Source of the DNA: CAVPFA01 sp963703655
Lineage (GTDB): Bacteria; Actinomycetota; Acidimicrobiia; Acidimicrobiales; Bog-793
Assembly (NCBI GenBank): GCA_963703655.1
Contig: CAVPFA010000005.1
Coordinates: forward strand, 248,001-312,000
Length of the DNA stretch: 64,000 nucleotides
Direction: 5' to 3'
Part shown: piece by piece, positions 42,077 through 50,930 of the stretch
Layout of the letters: each line of letters opens with the position of its first letter
Position numbering within the stretch: position 1 is the stretch's first letter
The notes under the pieces: model-generated
What the model was told of the DNA's origin: nothing
Databases searched by the model: none
What the model saw: the letters and a program-made list of their open reading frames with translations, nothing else
Made by a program: the position numbers and the translations under genes

Positions 42077-43779
42077 GTGATCGGTGTGTCACCCAAGACC
42101 GACGAGGTTCTCAACGACGATGCCGGGGCGTGGCCGGCGTCGCCCGGCCTAGCCGGGTCCGCGGACCCGGCTAGGCCGGAGAGTTGGGCCGCGCCGCAAC
42201 TGGGCGGTTACCGCCACTACGATCCTGGTGATCGCCATGATCGGCGCCGTGGTGGCGGCACGGGCCGCGTACTCCTCGGCGAAAACCGCTCGGACCGGCG
42301 ACCTCGTCATCTTCCTCGTCGGCTTGGCTCTGGCAATTGTCGTCTCGTCCCTCACCCTCGTGCTCGGCAGCGTCGCGTGCTCGGGCGCTCGAGCGCGTCG
42401 ACGAGCAGGCACAAGAGCTCCGTCGCCGAGCCATGCACGACGAGCTGACCGGGCTGCCCAACCGCGCCCTCATCTTGGACCGCGCCCATCAGCTACTCGC
42501 CCGGGCTCGTAGGCACGGCTCGATCGGGACCGCGCTCTTCCTCGACATCGACGGCTTCAAGGACGTGAACGATGCCTTGGGCCATGCAGCCGGGGACGAG
42601 CTCCTCCGGGCCACCGCGGACCGGCTGCTCGATTCCGTACGCGAGGGCGACACCGTCGGGCGCATCGGCAGCGACGAGTTCGTCGTCCTCCTCGAGGACG
42701 ACCACCTTCCCTCGCGAGGCGGCCTGGTGGCGGCTCGGGTCATGGAGTCGTTCAGGGCCCCATTCAAGATCGAGGCGCAGGACCGACCGCTCGCGATGAC
42801 GGCCAGCATCGGCATCGCCATAGGCGATCAGAGCACGGCCGGCGACCTGTTGAGGGACTCCGGCACGGCGCTGCATCGCGCCAAGGCGCTCGGCAAGGAC
42901 CGATACGTCGCCTTCGAAACCGGCATGGGGAGCTCGGCTCACGAGCAGGTCCAGCTCAAGGCCGACCTCCAGGCGGCCTTCGCCGAGCGCCAGTTCTTCC
43001 TCCTCTACCAGCCGATCGTCGACCTCGAGACCTTGGAGGTCGTGGGCGCCGAGGCGCTCTTGCGCTGGCAGCATCCGACGAGGGGCGTCATCGCTCCCGG
43101 CGAGTTCATCCCATCACTGGAGAGCACGGGCCTCATCGTCGAAGTGGGCCGCCGGGTGCTGACGGAGTCATGCCTGCAGGCGGCGACCTGGCAGCGTCAG
43201 GGTCTCGAGCTGACTATGAACTGCAACATCTCGGCACGCCAGCTCGAATCGGACGCCCTCGTCCAGGATCTGCAAACTGCAATTCAGTCCAGTCGCCTCG
43301 ACCCTTCGGCGCTCGTCGTCGAGATCACCGAGAGCGCCGTCATGAAGGACGTCACCGCGACGGTTCGGCGCCTCAACGCGTTCAAGGCGGTCGGCGTCGG
43401 CGTCGCGATCGACGACTTCGGAACGGGGTACTCGTCCCTGTCCTACGTGCACCGCTTCCCTGTCGACGCGCTGAAGATCGACCGTTCGTTCGTGTCGATC
43501 GGCGATGACCTGTCCAGCGCCTCGATGCTGGTGCAGGTAATCGTGCAGCTCGGCCAGGAGCTCGATCTGGACGTCATCGCCGAGGGGATCGAGACCCGGT
43601 CGCAGTGCGAGAAGCTTCAGGCCATCAACTGCCAGAGCGGGCAGGGCAGCCTGTTCGCCAAGCCGCTCGACCCCGGAGCCTTCGAGACCTTCGTACGGGT
43701 CGGCGGAGCGAAGATGGCGCTCGAGGTCGATCGCCTCGCGGCATCGAGCGCGGCGAAGAGCAAGGCCGAGCTCAGGTGA
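42077..43779 (+). pseudogene. Membrane-anchored GGDEF-EAL protein, coding frame changed twice (likely sequencing insertions)
   Basis: From GTG 42077 (AGGAAG upstream) the frame gives about 40 soluble residues, then must move by one base near 42185-42205 to read two transmembrane helices (TTILVIAMIGAVVAARAA and LVIFLVGLALAIVVSSL) and by another near 42378-42394 to reach LERVDEQAQELRRRAMHDEL. The GGDEF domain has TGLPNRALILDRAH and RIGSDEFVVLL, i.e. GSDEF, so cyclase activity is doubtful. The EAL domain looks active: EALLRWQHP, NISARQL, ITESAV, DDFGTGYSSLSYV, LKIDRSF, AEGIE. It is most likely a c-di-GMP phosphodiesterase. Total length 1703 = 3n+2, as expected for two extra bases. Confidence 0.8.
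42144..42179. repeat. 36-bp perfect palindrome inside the 5' part of the GGDEF-EAL gene
   Basis: Bases 42144-42161 are the exact reverse complement of 42162-42179, with no loop (centre CCG|CGG). The half contains CCTAGCCGGG. In the GTG 42077 frame it encodes a Pro/Ala/Gly-rich linker before the first helix. As RNA it would form an extreme hairpin near the start of the message. It could be a small insertion, a regulatory structure or a site-specific recognition element. Confidence 0.75.
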
Positions 43780-44477
43780 TTCGGGCCAGGCGAACCACAA
43801 GCTCGCGGACGAACCTGCCGGCCTCGGGCCACGGGAACCCGGGTAACGCGACCTGCAGGCTGACCGTCCCGTGCATCGCGACCCAGACGGCGGTGCTGTC
43901 GGCTACCACGTCGGTGCTCGTCGACCGGCCGGCCTCGACACACTCCTCGAGCCCGTCGACCAGGAGCGCGAACGTCTCGGCTCCGAACTCGAGCACCGGA
44001 CGGCCGTCGGGGCCGAACGCGACCGGCTTGCAGTAGTCCTTGTTGGCCGAGGCGCTCTTCGGAGAACAGCACCCGGTAGCGAGACGGCCGTCCGAGCCCG
44101 AAGGCCACGTAGGCCTCGCAGCCGGCGACGAGCCGCTCGACCGGGTCGTCGCCCGCCGCGGCCACACCTTGGCTGATCGCCTGGGTGAGCTCGTCGAAGA
44201 TGCGCGCGACAACGGCCACCACGACTGCGTCCCGGTCGGGGAAGTGCGCGTAGATCGAGGGAGCGGCGATCCCGATCTCACGCGCGACGGCGCGGAGCGT
44301 CACCGCCTCGTCGGTTCCCTCCCGGTCGATGAGCGCGAGCGCTCCGGAGACGATCTCGTAGCTCAGACGCGCGCCCTGTCCCCGCGCGTTGCGCTCGCGT
44401 CTCGCAGCGAGCTCACCTCGCCCCTGATCTTCGAAGTGGGCCGCCTGGTCGCCTGGAGAACTTTCCACAAACTTCAC
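43772..44477 (-). pseudogene. TetR family regulator, one frame change (likely sequencing insertion)
   Basis: From GTG 44477 the N-terminal helix-turn-helix reads ALIDREGTDEAVTLRAVARE and IGIAAPSIYAHFPDRDAVVV, typical TetR. The ligand domain runs to LFSEERL, then the frame changes by one extra base near 44044-44052 and continues as ANKDYCKPVAFGPDGRPVLE to LPGFPWPEAGRFVRELVVRL and stop. The joined length (706 = 3n+1) suits one inserted base and a normal ~235-residue TetR with the WHG-type C-terminal domain. It is divergent from the MFS exporter and probably represses it. Confidence 0.85.
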
Positions 44478-44504
44478 TTTACATCCGTTAGCTCATATGT
44501 CTAT

Positions 44505-44520
44505 ACTTACAACCGTAAGT
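44505..44520. promoter_or_regulatory. Candidate TetR operator between the regulator and the MFS gene
   Basis: ACTTAC (44505-44510) and GTAAGT (44515-44520) form a 6-4-6 inverted repeat in the AT-rich divergent spacer 44478-44556. Two direct copies of CGTTAGCTC lie on either side (near 44487 and 44528). The symmetry and length fit a TetR-dimer site covering both promoters. Confidence 0.55.
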
Positions 44521-44556
44521 CAACGAACGTTAGCTCCTAGCTAGAGGAGGATCCCG

Positions 44557-46209
44557 ATGCCCGCCACGACCAGCGTGTCCCTCGTGCTCGCGCCAGAGTC
44601 GCCGGCGACGACGGGCGGCCAGGCGGACAACCGCTGGCCGGAAGGCCACCCGAGGCGCCGGCTCATCCTGCTCGTGCTCTGCCTGAGCTTGCTGGTCGTC
44701 GTGATCGACAACACGGTGCTCAACACGGCGCTTCCGACGCTCGCCAGGGTCCTGCACGCCGGCACGAGCTCGTTGCAGTGGATCGTGGACGCGTACACGC
44801 TGTGTTTCGCTGCGTTGCTGATCCCGGCCGGCGCGCTCGGCGACCGGTACGGACGCCGGCTGTCGCTCATCGGCGGGCTGACGGTGTTCGCTCTCGGCAG
44901 CCTGGCGGCGTCCTTCTCCGCGGGCACGGGCATGCTGATCGGCGCTCGGATCGTGATGGGGTTGGGCGCCGCGTTCGTCATGCCAGCGACGCTCTCGATC
45001 TTGAACGCCGTCTTCCCACCCCGTGAGCGCCCACAGGCGATCGCGGCATGGTCGGCGGTCGCCGGTGTGGGTATCGTGATCGGCCCGACGCTCGGCGGCT
45101 TCCTGCTGTCGCAGTTCTGGTGGGGCAGCGTGTTCCTGGTGAACGTCCCGCTCGTCGCGCTCGCTCTCGCAGGCGTGATCCGAGTGGTCCCCGAGACCGC
45201 CGAGCCCGGCCGGCGCCGGCTCGACATCACCGGGACGCTGTTGATCGCCGGCGCGCTCGTGGCGATCGTCGACGCCATCATCGAAGCCCCGGCGCGCGGG
45301 TGGACCGCCCCGGCCTCACTCGCCGAGGCGGCGGTGGGGCTGGCGGCACTCGCAGCCTTCGTGTGGTGGGAGCTTCGCGTCGACCACCCGCTCATCGACC
45401 TGCGCGTCTTCAGCTCGAGATCCTTCTCGGCGGCCTCAGGCTCGGTCACCGTGACCTTCTTCGCCCTGTTCGGAAGCCTGTTCGTCTTCACTCAGTACCT
45501 GCAGCTGGTGCACGGCTACAGCCCCCTGTCCGCCGGTGTGCGGGCGCTCCCCTTCGCCTTCGCGATGGGAGCGGTCTCGCCGCTTTCGCCCATCTTGGCC
45601 AAGCGGCTCGGGAACCGGACCGTCATCCCGGCCGGGCTCGCGCTGATGGGCCTCGGCCTGCTCGACCTGTCGACCGCGCACGTCGACACCGGCTACCCCG
45701 CCCTGGCCCTGGCCGTGGCGATCATGGGAGCCGGCATGGGCCTTGTGATGGCTCCCGCGAGCACGACGATCATGAACAGCGTGCCGGCCCACCAGGCGGG
45801 TGCGGGAAGCGCCGTCAACGACACGATCCGGGAGGTGGGCGGGGCCCTCGGCGTGGCCGTCGTCGGCAGCCTGACCGCTGCGGCTTATCGCAGCCGTCTG
45901 GCCGCGCAGCTGGTTGCCCACCAGGCAGGCGGCGCCGTTGTCCACGTCGCCACAGGCTCCATCGCCGCTGCGGACGCCGTCGCCAGGGGTGTCGGCCGCA
46001 CGCGCGGGAGCGAGATCGCGCTGGCAGCCCACAACAGCTTCACGACTGCGATGGCGCTCGGCATGCGGGTCGCGGGAGGGGTCGCCGTCGTCGCAGCCCT
46101 CGCGGCGGTCGCCTACTTCCCCCGGTCGGACCGCCTTCGCGGCGACGGCCCAGCGCCGGCGGACACGGCGCTCGCAGCGGGCCCTACACCTTTGAGCGCC
46201 CTGCGCTGA
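44557..46209 (+). CDS. MFS multidrug exporter, DHA2 (14-TM, EmrB/QacA-like) family
   Basis: 550 residues with GAGGAGG upstream of ATG 44557. About 14 hydrophobic helices. Motif D1 in helix 1: VVVIDNTVLNTALPTL; motif A: GALGDRYGRRLSLIGG; motif C region GVGIVIGPTLGGFLL. The last helices carry IREVGGALGVAVVGSLTAAA, typical of DHA2. It exports drugs or amphiphilic compounds by proton antiport. The divergent TetR gene and the palindrome between them suggest substrate-induced expression. Confidence 0.9.
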   Translation: MPATTSVSLVLAPESPATTGGQADNRWPEGHPRRRLILLVLCLSLLVVVIDNTVLNTALPTLARVLHAGTSSLQWIVDAYTLCFAALLIPAGALGDRYGRRLSLIGGLTVFALGSLAASFSAGTGMLIGARIVMGLGAAFVMPATLSILNAVFPPRERPQAIAAWSAVAGVGIVIGPTLGGFLLSQFWWGSVFLVNVPLVALALAGVIRVVPETAEPGRRRLDITGTLLIAGALVAIVDAIIEAPARGWTAPASLAEAAVGLAALAAFVWWELRVDHPLIDLRVFSSRSFSAASGSVTVTFFALFGSLFVFTQYLQLVHGYSPLSAGVRALPFAFAMGAVSPLSPILAKRLGNRTVIPAGLALMGLGLLDLSTAHVDTGYPALALAVAIMGAGMGLVMAPASTTIMNSVPAHQAGAGSAVNDTIREVGGALGVAVVGSLTAAAYRSRLAAQLVAHQAGGAVVHVATGSIAAADAVARGVGRTRGSEIALAAHNSFTTAMALGMRVAGGVAVVAALAAVAYFPRSDRLRGDGPAPADTALAAGPTPLSALR

Positions 46210-46269
46210 ACCGGCCGGGTTCGTACGCAGATCCCCGCACTCGGAGGCGACGTCGGCGAGACTGAGGCG

Positions 46270-47820
46270 ATGCGAGATCCGAGTCCTTCGACGGCCGAAA
46301 TTGCCTTCTTGTCCCTGTCCGAAACTCGTCGCCTCCTCGAGCGAGGGGCAACGACGTCGGCAGGGCTCGTGGAGACCCTGCTGCGTCGCATCGCCGATGC
46401 GGACCGGGCCGGACCCGAACTGCGCTCGGTTCTCGCCACCTGCCCGGACGCGCTCGAGACCGCGCAACAGATGGACCAGGCACGCCGCCGAGGCGAGATC
46501 CGTGGACCGCTCCACGGCGTTCCCGCGCTCGTGAAGGACAACATCGACACCGCGGGCAGCGAAGGGACGACGGCGGGCTCGCTCGCGCTGGCCATGACCA
46601 GGCCGTCGAGGGACGCCGTGGTCGTGCAACGGCTGCGGGCGGCCGGCGCGATCGTGATCGGCAAGTCGAACCTCTCGGAATGGGCCAATTTCAGGGGCAA
46701 ACAGTCCTCGAGCGGCTGGAGCGCCGCCGGCGGCCAGTGCCGCAACCCCCATGCCCTCGACCGCTCGCCAGGGGGCTCCAGCTCGGGGTCGGGCGCGGCT
46801 GTCGCGGCGGGATTCGCTCCCCTTGCGCTCGGCACGGAGACCGACGGTTCGATCCTCTGCCCGGCGGCCCTGAACGGAATCGTGGGGCTCAAGCCCACGG
46901 TCGGCCTCACGAGCCGCACCGGAGTAGTCCCGATCTCGGCCAGCCAGGACACCGTCGGGCCGATGACCAGGAGCGTGGCCGACGCAGCGGTGTTTCTCGG
47001 GGTTCTCGCCGGCAACGGGGCGGGCGTGGACCCGCTGGACCCGGCGACGGTCACGCGCCCCACCAGCCTGCCCGCGGACTACGCGGCGTTCTGCGGTCCC
47101 GACGGGCTCTCCGGCGCGCGGATCGGTGTCCCGCGAGAGCACTACTTCGGCTACAGCGCCGGAGCCGACGCTCTCGTGGAGGCCGCTCTCGATCTCGCCC
47201 GAGATGCCGGAGCCGTCGTCGTCGATCCCGCCAACGTGCGGACGGCCAGGGCGATCTCGCAGAGCAAGGACGAGATGACGGTGCTGATCCACGAGTACCG
47301 CGCCGGCCTCGAGGCGTACCTTGCGACGCGGCCGGCCGGGGATGGCCAGCCTCGCACCATCTCAGAGATCGTGGCATTCAACCAGGCGCACGCAGCCGAC
47401 GAGCTCGCCTTCTTCGGCCAGGAATACCTGATCTCCGCCGCAAGTGCCGCCGGCCTGGACAGTCCGCGCTACCTCAAGGCTCGAGCCCGCAACTGGCGAA
47501 GGGCCCGCCAGGAGGGGATCGACGCGGCACTCCAGGCCGCCCACGTCGACGTGCTCGCGTCCGCGACGATGGGACCGGCGTGGCACATCGACCATGTGAA
47601 CGGCGACCCGGAAGCGAGCGCCGGCTACCAGGCTGCTGCCGTCGCGGGCTATCCGGCGATCAGCGTGCCGGTCGGAATGGTCAGCGGTCTTCCTGTCGGG
47701 CTGTGCCTGGTCGGCACGGCATGGAGCGAGCCGACGCTCATCCGGATCGGTTTCGCTCTCGAGCAGGCGCTCGCGCTGGGCGATGTCCTGCGCCCGCAGT
47801 GGAGGCCGCGACTCGAATAA
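46270..47820 (+). CDS. Amidase (amidase signature family)
   Basis: 516 residues. The Ser-cisSer-Lys triad is visible: Lys89 in ALVKDNIDTAGS, Ser170 in PGGSSSGSGAAVAAG and Ser194 in GTETDGSILCPAAL, with the standard 24-residue spacing between the two serines. NGIVGLKPTVGLTSRTGVVP and SQDTVGPMTRSVADAA complete the signature. Resembles plant-type and actinobacterial amidases of broad specificity. No helper subunits of GatCAB are nearby, so it is not a tRNA amidotransferase. Substrate unknown. Confidence 0.9.
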   Translation: MRDPSPSTAEIAFLSLSETRRLLERGATTSAGLVETLLRRIADADRAGPELRSVLATCPDALETAQQMDQARRRGEIRGPLHGVPALVKDNIDTAGSEGTTAGSLALAMTRPSRDAVVVQRLRAAGAIVIGKSNLSEWANFRGKQSSSGWSAAGGQCRNPHALDRSPGGSSSGSGAAVAAGFAPLALGTETDGSILCPAALNGIVGLKPTVGLTSRTGVVPISASQDTVGPMTRSVADAAVFLGVLAGNGAGVDPLDPATVTRPTSLPADYAAFCGPDGLSGARIGVPREHYFGYSAGADALVEAALDLARDAGAVVVDPANVRTARAISQSKDEMTVLIHEYRAGLEAYLATRPAGDGQPRTISEIVAFNQAHAADELAFFGQEYLISAASAAGLDSPRYLKARARNWRRARQEGIDAALQAAHVDVLASATMGPAWHIDHVNGDPEASAGYQAAAVAGYPAISVPVGMVSGLPVGLCLVGTAWSEPTLIRIGFALEQALALGDVLRPQWRPRLE

Positions 47821-47856
47821 GCCCACCGCCAGCCGGCAGCATTGCCACCCGAGCCG

Positions 47857-48354
47857 TCAGGTCCCCTCCGAGAAACCGCTCCCCGACGATTCTCGTAGCC
47901 AATCGACGAGCCGGTCGACAAAGCCGGCCTGACCCTTCGACAGCTTGCGCCTGGCGGCGGCAGCGGACGTCCATGCCGCGCGATCAACCTCAGGAAACGA
48001 CCTCGTCTCGCCGGAGCGCGGCGGCCACTCCAGCTCGAACTCGTTGCTCACGATGGCGTCGACGTCGAAGTCTCCCTCCACCGCCCAGACGCGGACCCGC
48101 TTGCCGCTGGGCTGGCGGAGCTCGCCCAGGTCGATCCGGGGCCCCTCGGGTGGCTCCAGCCCGAGCTCCTCGGCGAACTCGCGGTCCGCGGCGTGCCGTG
48201 GATCTTCACCCAGCTCGTACTCGCCCTTTGCGATCGACCAGGCGCCGTCGTCCTTGTTGGCCCAAAACGGCCCGCCGGGATGCACGACGAGCACTTCGAG
48301 AACCCGCGCTGCGCCGAAGCGGTACGGCAACAGCCCTGCGCTCTGCGGTGCCAT
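47857..48354 (-). CDS. Nudix hydrolase
   Basis: 165 residues. Nudix box GEYELGEDPRHAADREFAEELG (the strict form is Gx5Ex7REUxEExGU; here EFAEELG ends it). Preceding SAGLLPYRFGAARVLEVLVV and PFWANKDDGAWSIAKG match the subgroup with a W.I.KG strand, often annotated as DNA mismatch-type or diphosphate-containing metabolite hydrolases. C-terminus PEVDRAAWTSAAAARRKLSK is the usual substrate helix. Confidence 0.88.
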   Translation of the reverse strand: MAPQSAGLLPYRFGAARVLEVLVVHPGGPFWANKDDGAWSIAKGEYELGEDPRHAADREFAEELGLEPPEGPRIDLGELRQPSGKRVRVWAVEGDFDVDAIVSNEFELEWPPRSGETRSFPEVDRAAWTSAAAARRKLSKGQAGFVDRLVDWLRESSGSGFSEGT

Positions 48355-48400
48355 CCGCCCTTACGTGTCGCCGATGACCGGCGCCGGGTACGCATCGAGG

Positions 48401-49381
48401 TCATCGATCACCACGAGCTCGAGTTCGCTCGGCTCGACGCCACGGCCCCACAGGGCAAGGCCCACGCGGCGCGTCGAGGTCGACGGCGGCGGCCCACGAT
48501 CGTCCCGACCGGTAGACGTGCGCTTCGCGATTGATGGCAGCTACCCTGACAAATGTGCGCTCCCAGTCAGGCGGTGAGAGGTCGAGCGCCAGCTGATCGG
48601 TCTGAGGGATCTGCTTGCGCAGATAGGCGGAGCGCTCCTCACCCAGCGGTGGCATCTCGAGTTGGACGAGCCCGAACAGAGCCTGCGCGACCGCCGCCTC
48701 GAAGCCCGTGACCTGAGGTCCGGTCGCGACGTCGTCGGGTCCGGGTACGAGAGGTGAGCTCTTGGCGATCGTACCCACGGTGACGAGGACCTCTCCACCC
48801 ACCTCGCCGTGGTCCAGGAGCACCCCGAGGAACTGCTCGCCCAGGTTCCGGTCCCAGACCCCGACTGCCCGCCGGCCGGTGAACGCGGGCGACAGCCCGT
48901 ACAAGGGAGCCTCGGGGGTTGGCGCCGGCGGCCACGGCAAGCCCGGTAGCAATTGGTCGCCCGCATCGGCCGGCGACGAGTCGTCGGTCAGACACCAGGG
49001 ACCGGCGCTCAGGTTGGGCACTCCCACGCCCCGGAGGTCCCAGGCCTCGAACCGCTCGCCGGTGAACACCGCGAGGTGCGATTCGTCGTCGAAAGCCACA
49101 GCGAGCTCGCGGCCGTCGAAGGTGACCGACGTCACGTGGCGCCGGAGCAGCCGCAGCATGGGTGCGAGCGACTCCGTCACCCCTGGGCGGACCTCGTACT
49201 TGACCCCGTCCGAGTCCCGGAACGCGATCGCCGCCTCGATCACGAGGTTCGCGGCCACTCGCTGTTCGCGATGAGCGCTGTCGACCAGAAGGAGGCTGAC
49301 CCGATCGTCGAATCCCACCCGGCGCACCTGGCTCCCGACGAGGGCGCTGAGGTCATATCCATCCACGCGCCCATCCTGCAC
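48401..49381 (-). CDS. Hypothetical two-domain protein (N-terminal DUF6188-like)
   Basis: 326 residues. The N-terminal ~115 residues form repeated beta strands (LVGSQVRRVGFDDRVSLLLV, FDGRELAVAFDDESHLAVF, ERFEAWDLRG) that resemble DUF6188. A long Pro-rich linker around 130-165 precedes a second domain with SPAFTGRRAVGVWDRNLGEQ and ATGPQVTGFEAAVAQALFGL. No enzyme motif is recognised and no transmembrane segment. The last ~40 residues are Arg/Pro-rich and may not be natural coding, since they lie after a good domain end. Confidence 0.6.
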   Translation of the reverse strand: MQDGRVDGYDLSALVGSQVRRVGFDDRVSLLLVDSAHREQRVAANLVIEAAIAFRDSDGVKYEVRPGVTESLAPMLRLLRRHVTSVTFDGRELAVAFDDESHLAVFTGERFEAWDLRGVGVPNLSAGPWCLTDDSSPADAGDQLLPGLPWPPAPTPEAPLYGLSPAFTGRRAVGVWDRNLGEQFLGVLLDHGEVGGEVLVTVGTIAKSSPLVPGPDDVATGPQVTGFEAAVAQALFGLVQLEMPPLGEERSAYLRKQIPQTDQLALDLSPPDWERTFVRVAAINREAHVYRSGRSWAAAVDLDAPRGPCPVGPWRRAERTRARGDR

Positions 49382-49519
49382 GATGCCGAGGCCCGACGCG
49401 CCATCGATGTTGCGCAGCCTTGCCGGCTCGCTCCGGGGAGTCGCTCGTCAAGTCATCGCGCATTGACGAGGAACCGCATACGCTTGCCAAAGAGGGCGAA
49501 CGTTTGTGGTCGCAAACTA

Positions 49520-49592
49520 GCCCCCGTAGCTCAGGGGACAGAGCAGCGGTTTCCTAAACCGCGTGTCGCAGGTTCGAGTCCTGCCGGGGGCG
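49520..49592 (+). tRNA. tRNA-Arg, anticodon CCT
   Basis: The 73-base cloverleaf folds fully: acceptor GCCCCCG (49520-49526) with CGGGGGC (49585-49591) and discriminator G; D arm GCTC...GAGC; anticodon stem GCGGT/ACCGC around loop TTCCTAA with anticodon CCT; variable loop GTGTC; T arm GCAGG-TTCGAGT-CCTGC. The CCA end is not encoded. It reads AGG, a rare Arg codon in GC-rich genomes, and is a common integration site for mobile elements, but no integrase is found nearby. Confidence 0.97.
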
Positions 49593-49691
49593 CCCGCCGG
49601 CGCCCGCCGGATGTTCACAGGGGCGCCCGCCTGCCTAGCCGCCGTAGAAGCCCCTGATAAGAAGATCGCCGGCCTTGGCATACTTGGAGTC

Positions 49692-50447
49692 GTGACCGGG
49701 AGCGCCTACGACACCTTCGCGGCCGACTACCACTGGATCTTCTCCGATGAGCACATCTCAGGGGATCGTTTCCTGCACCGCTATCGAGATGTCCTGGCTA
49801 CGCTCCCGCCTCGGGCCGAGGTCCTCGACTGCGCTTGCGGAACCGGCCTCGAGGCGATGGCGCTCGCCCGAACAGGTCTTCGCGTCACCGCCTGCGACGC
49901 CAGTGAGGGCATGGTCGCAGAGGCGCGGCGCCTGTTTGCCGATTCCGGTCTCGAGGTGCCTGTCGAACGATGCAGCTGGGACAGCTTGGCGGAGGTGTTC
50001 CCGGGTCGCTACGACGTCGTGTTCTGTACGGGCAACTCAATTGCCCACAGCGGCGGGGAGGCAGGTATGGTGGCGGCCTTCGCCGGCATGTCTGCGGTGC
50101 TTCGGCGCGGGGGCGTGCTCGTCGTCGAGTCGCGGGACTGGGAGCAGATGTATACCGAGCGTCCGAGACTCGAGGTTCGCGATCACGTCGCGGTCCGGGA
50201 CGGCGTGCGGGGGCTCTCCGTCTTCGTCTGGACAATCCCTGAGAGCTGGGGCGAACCGTGCACGGGCGAGTTGGTCCTCCTCCTTGACGACGGTAAGCGG
50301 TTGGCTCATCGGCTCGTCGAACTTCACTTTGCCCCTTACAGGAGAGTTGAGCTGACTGAACGGCTGGAAGAGACCGGCTTCGAGAGGTTGAATGTCGTCG
50401 ACGACCGCCCGGGCTGGTACTTCGTGACGGCCACAAAGAAAAGGTGA
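49692..50447 (+). CDS. Class I SAM-dependent methyltransferase
   Basis: 251 residues from GTG 49692 (VTGSAYDTFAADYHWIF), with GGAG just upstream; the open frame begins earlier inside the tRNA gene, which cannot be coding. Motif I VLDCACGTGLEAMALARTGL, motif II VTACDASEGMVAEARRLF, then FCTGNSIAHSGGEAGMVAAF and VLRRGGVLVVESRDWEQMY. Resembles glycine-sarcosine or small-molecule methyltransferases of the Methyltransf_25 group. Substrate unknown. Confidence 0.85.
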   Translation: MTGSAYDTFAADYHWIFSDEHISGDRFLHRYRDVLATLPPRAEVLDCACGTGLEAMALARTGLRVTACDASEGMVAEARRLFADSGLEVPVERCSWDSLAEVFPGRYDVVFCTGNSIAHSGGEAGMVAAFAGMSAVLRRGGVLVVESRDWEQMYTERPRLEVRDHVAVRDGVRGLSVFVWTIPESWGEPCTGELVLLLDDGKRLAHRLVELHFAPYRRVELTERLEETGFERLNVVDDRPGWYFVTATKKR

Positions 50448-50506
50448 AATCCGTGGGTCGCCCAACCCAGGTCGCCGATCACCGCCCTTGATGATTTCTG
50501 GGACCG

Positions 50507-50813
50507 CTACTCCGGACGAAGCGAGAGGGCCAGGCGTGGCACGACGAGCGACGCGAGAAAGATCGGCAAGAACCTCTTTCCGGTGCATCGGAACGCGACA
50601 ACCTGGCCCTCGGCCGCGTCGAAGGACAGAGTGCGGCTCAAGTTTCGCCCCGTTGCGGACTTGCAGGGTGTGATGTCCCGGTTCGATTGGTATCTCGATC
50701 GTGTCGTTCATTTCGAGCGACCCGACACGCTCACCGTCGACCACGACATCGAACGTGCCACGACGGACTTCCACTCCGATCGCTTTATGCGTCAGCTTGA
50801 GAGTTGCCGACAT
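50507..50813 (-). pseudogene. Small hypothetical protein, one frame change (likely sequencing insertion)
   Basis: ATG 50813 has a strong AAGGAGG. The frame reads MSATLKLTHKAIGVEVRRGT, then DGERVGSLEMNDTIEIPIEP and GHHTLQVRNGAK, after which one extra base near 50639 shifts reading to SRTLSFDAAEGQVVAFRCTG and a hydrophobic end (FLPIFLASLVVPRLALSL) with stop at 50507. Joined length 307 = 3n+1. The beta-rich first part followed by a C-terminal hydrophobic helix suggests a small membrane-linked protein with a PEGA-like or carbohydrate-type fold; no family is certain. Confidence 0.6.
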
Positions 50814-50930
50814 CTTCACCCTCCTTTCTGTGTCAGCCGATCGGCTGTTGCTAGCTGCTTTGGTCAAAGGCGTCACCTCCGCCAACCAGCAATGAGAAAT
50901 GTCACATCTTGTTGCCGGTCACGCGGGGGG

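Noticed and set aside
45436..47292. A 618-codon minus-strand frame opposite the MFS and amidase genes
   Set aside because: It spans two unrelated plus-strand genes and has no hydrophobic or enzyme pattern.
49563..49691. Upstream extension of the methyltransferase frame into the tRNA
   Set aside because: The extension would make tRNA bases coding; GTG 49692 with GGAG is a better start.
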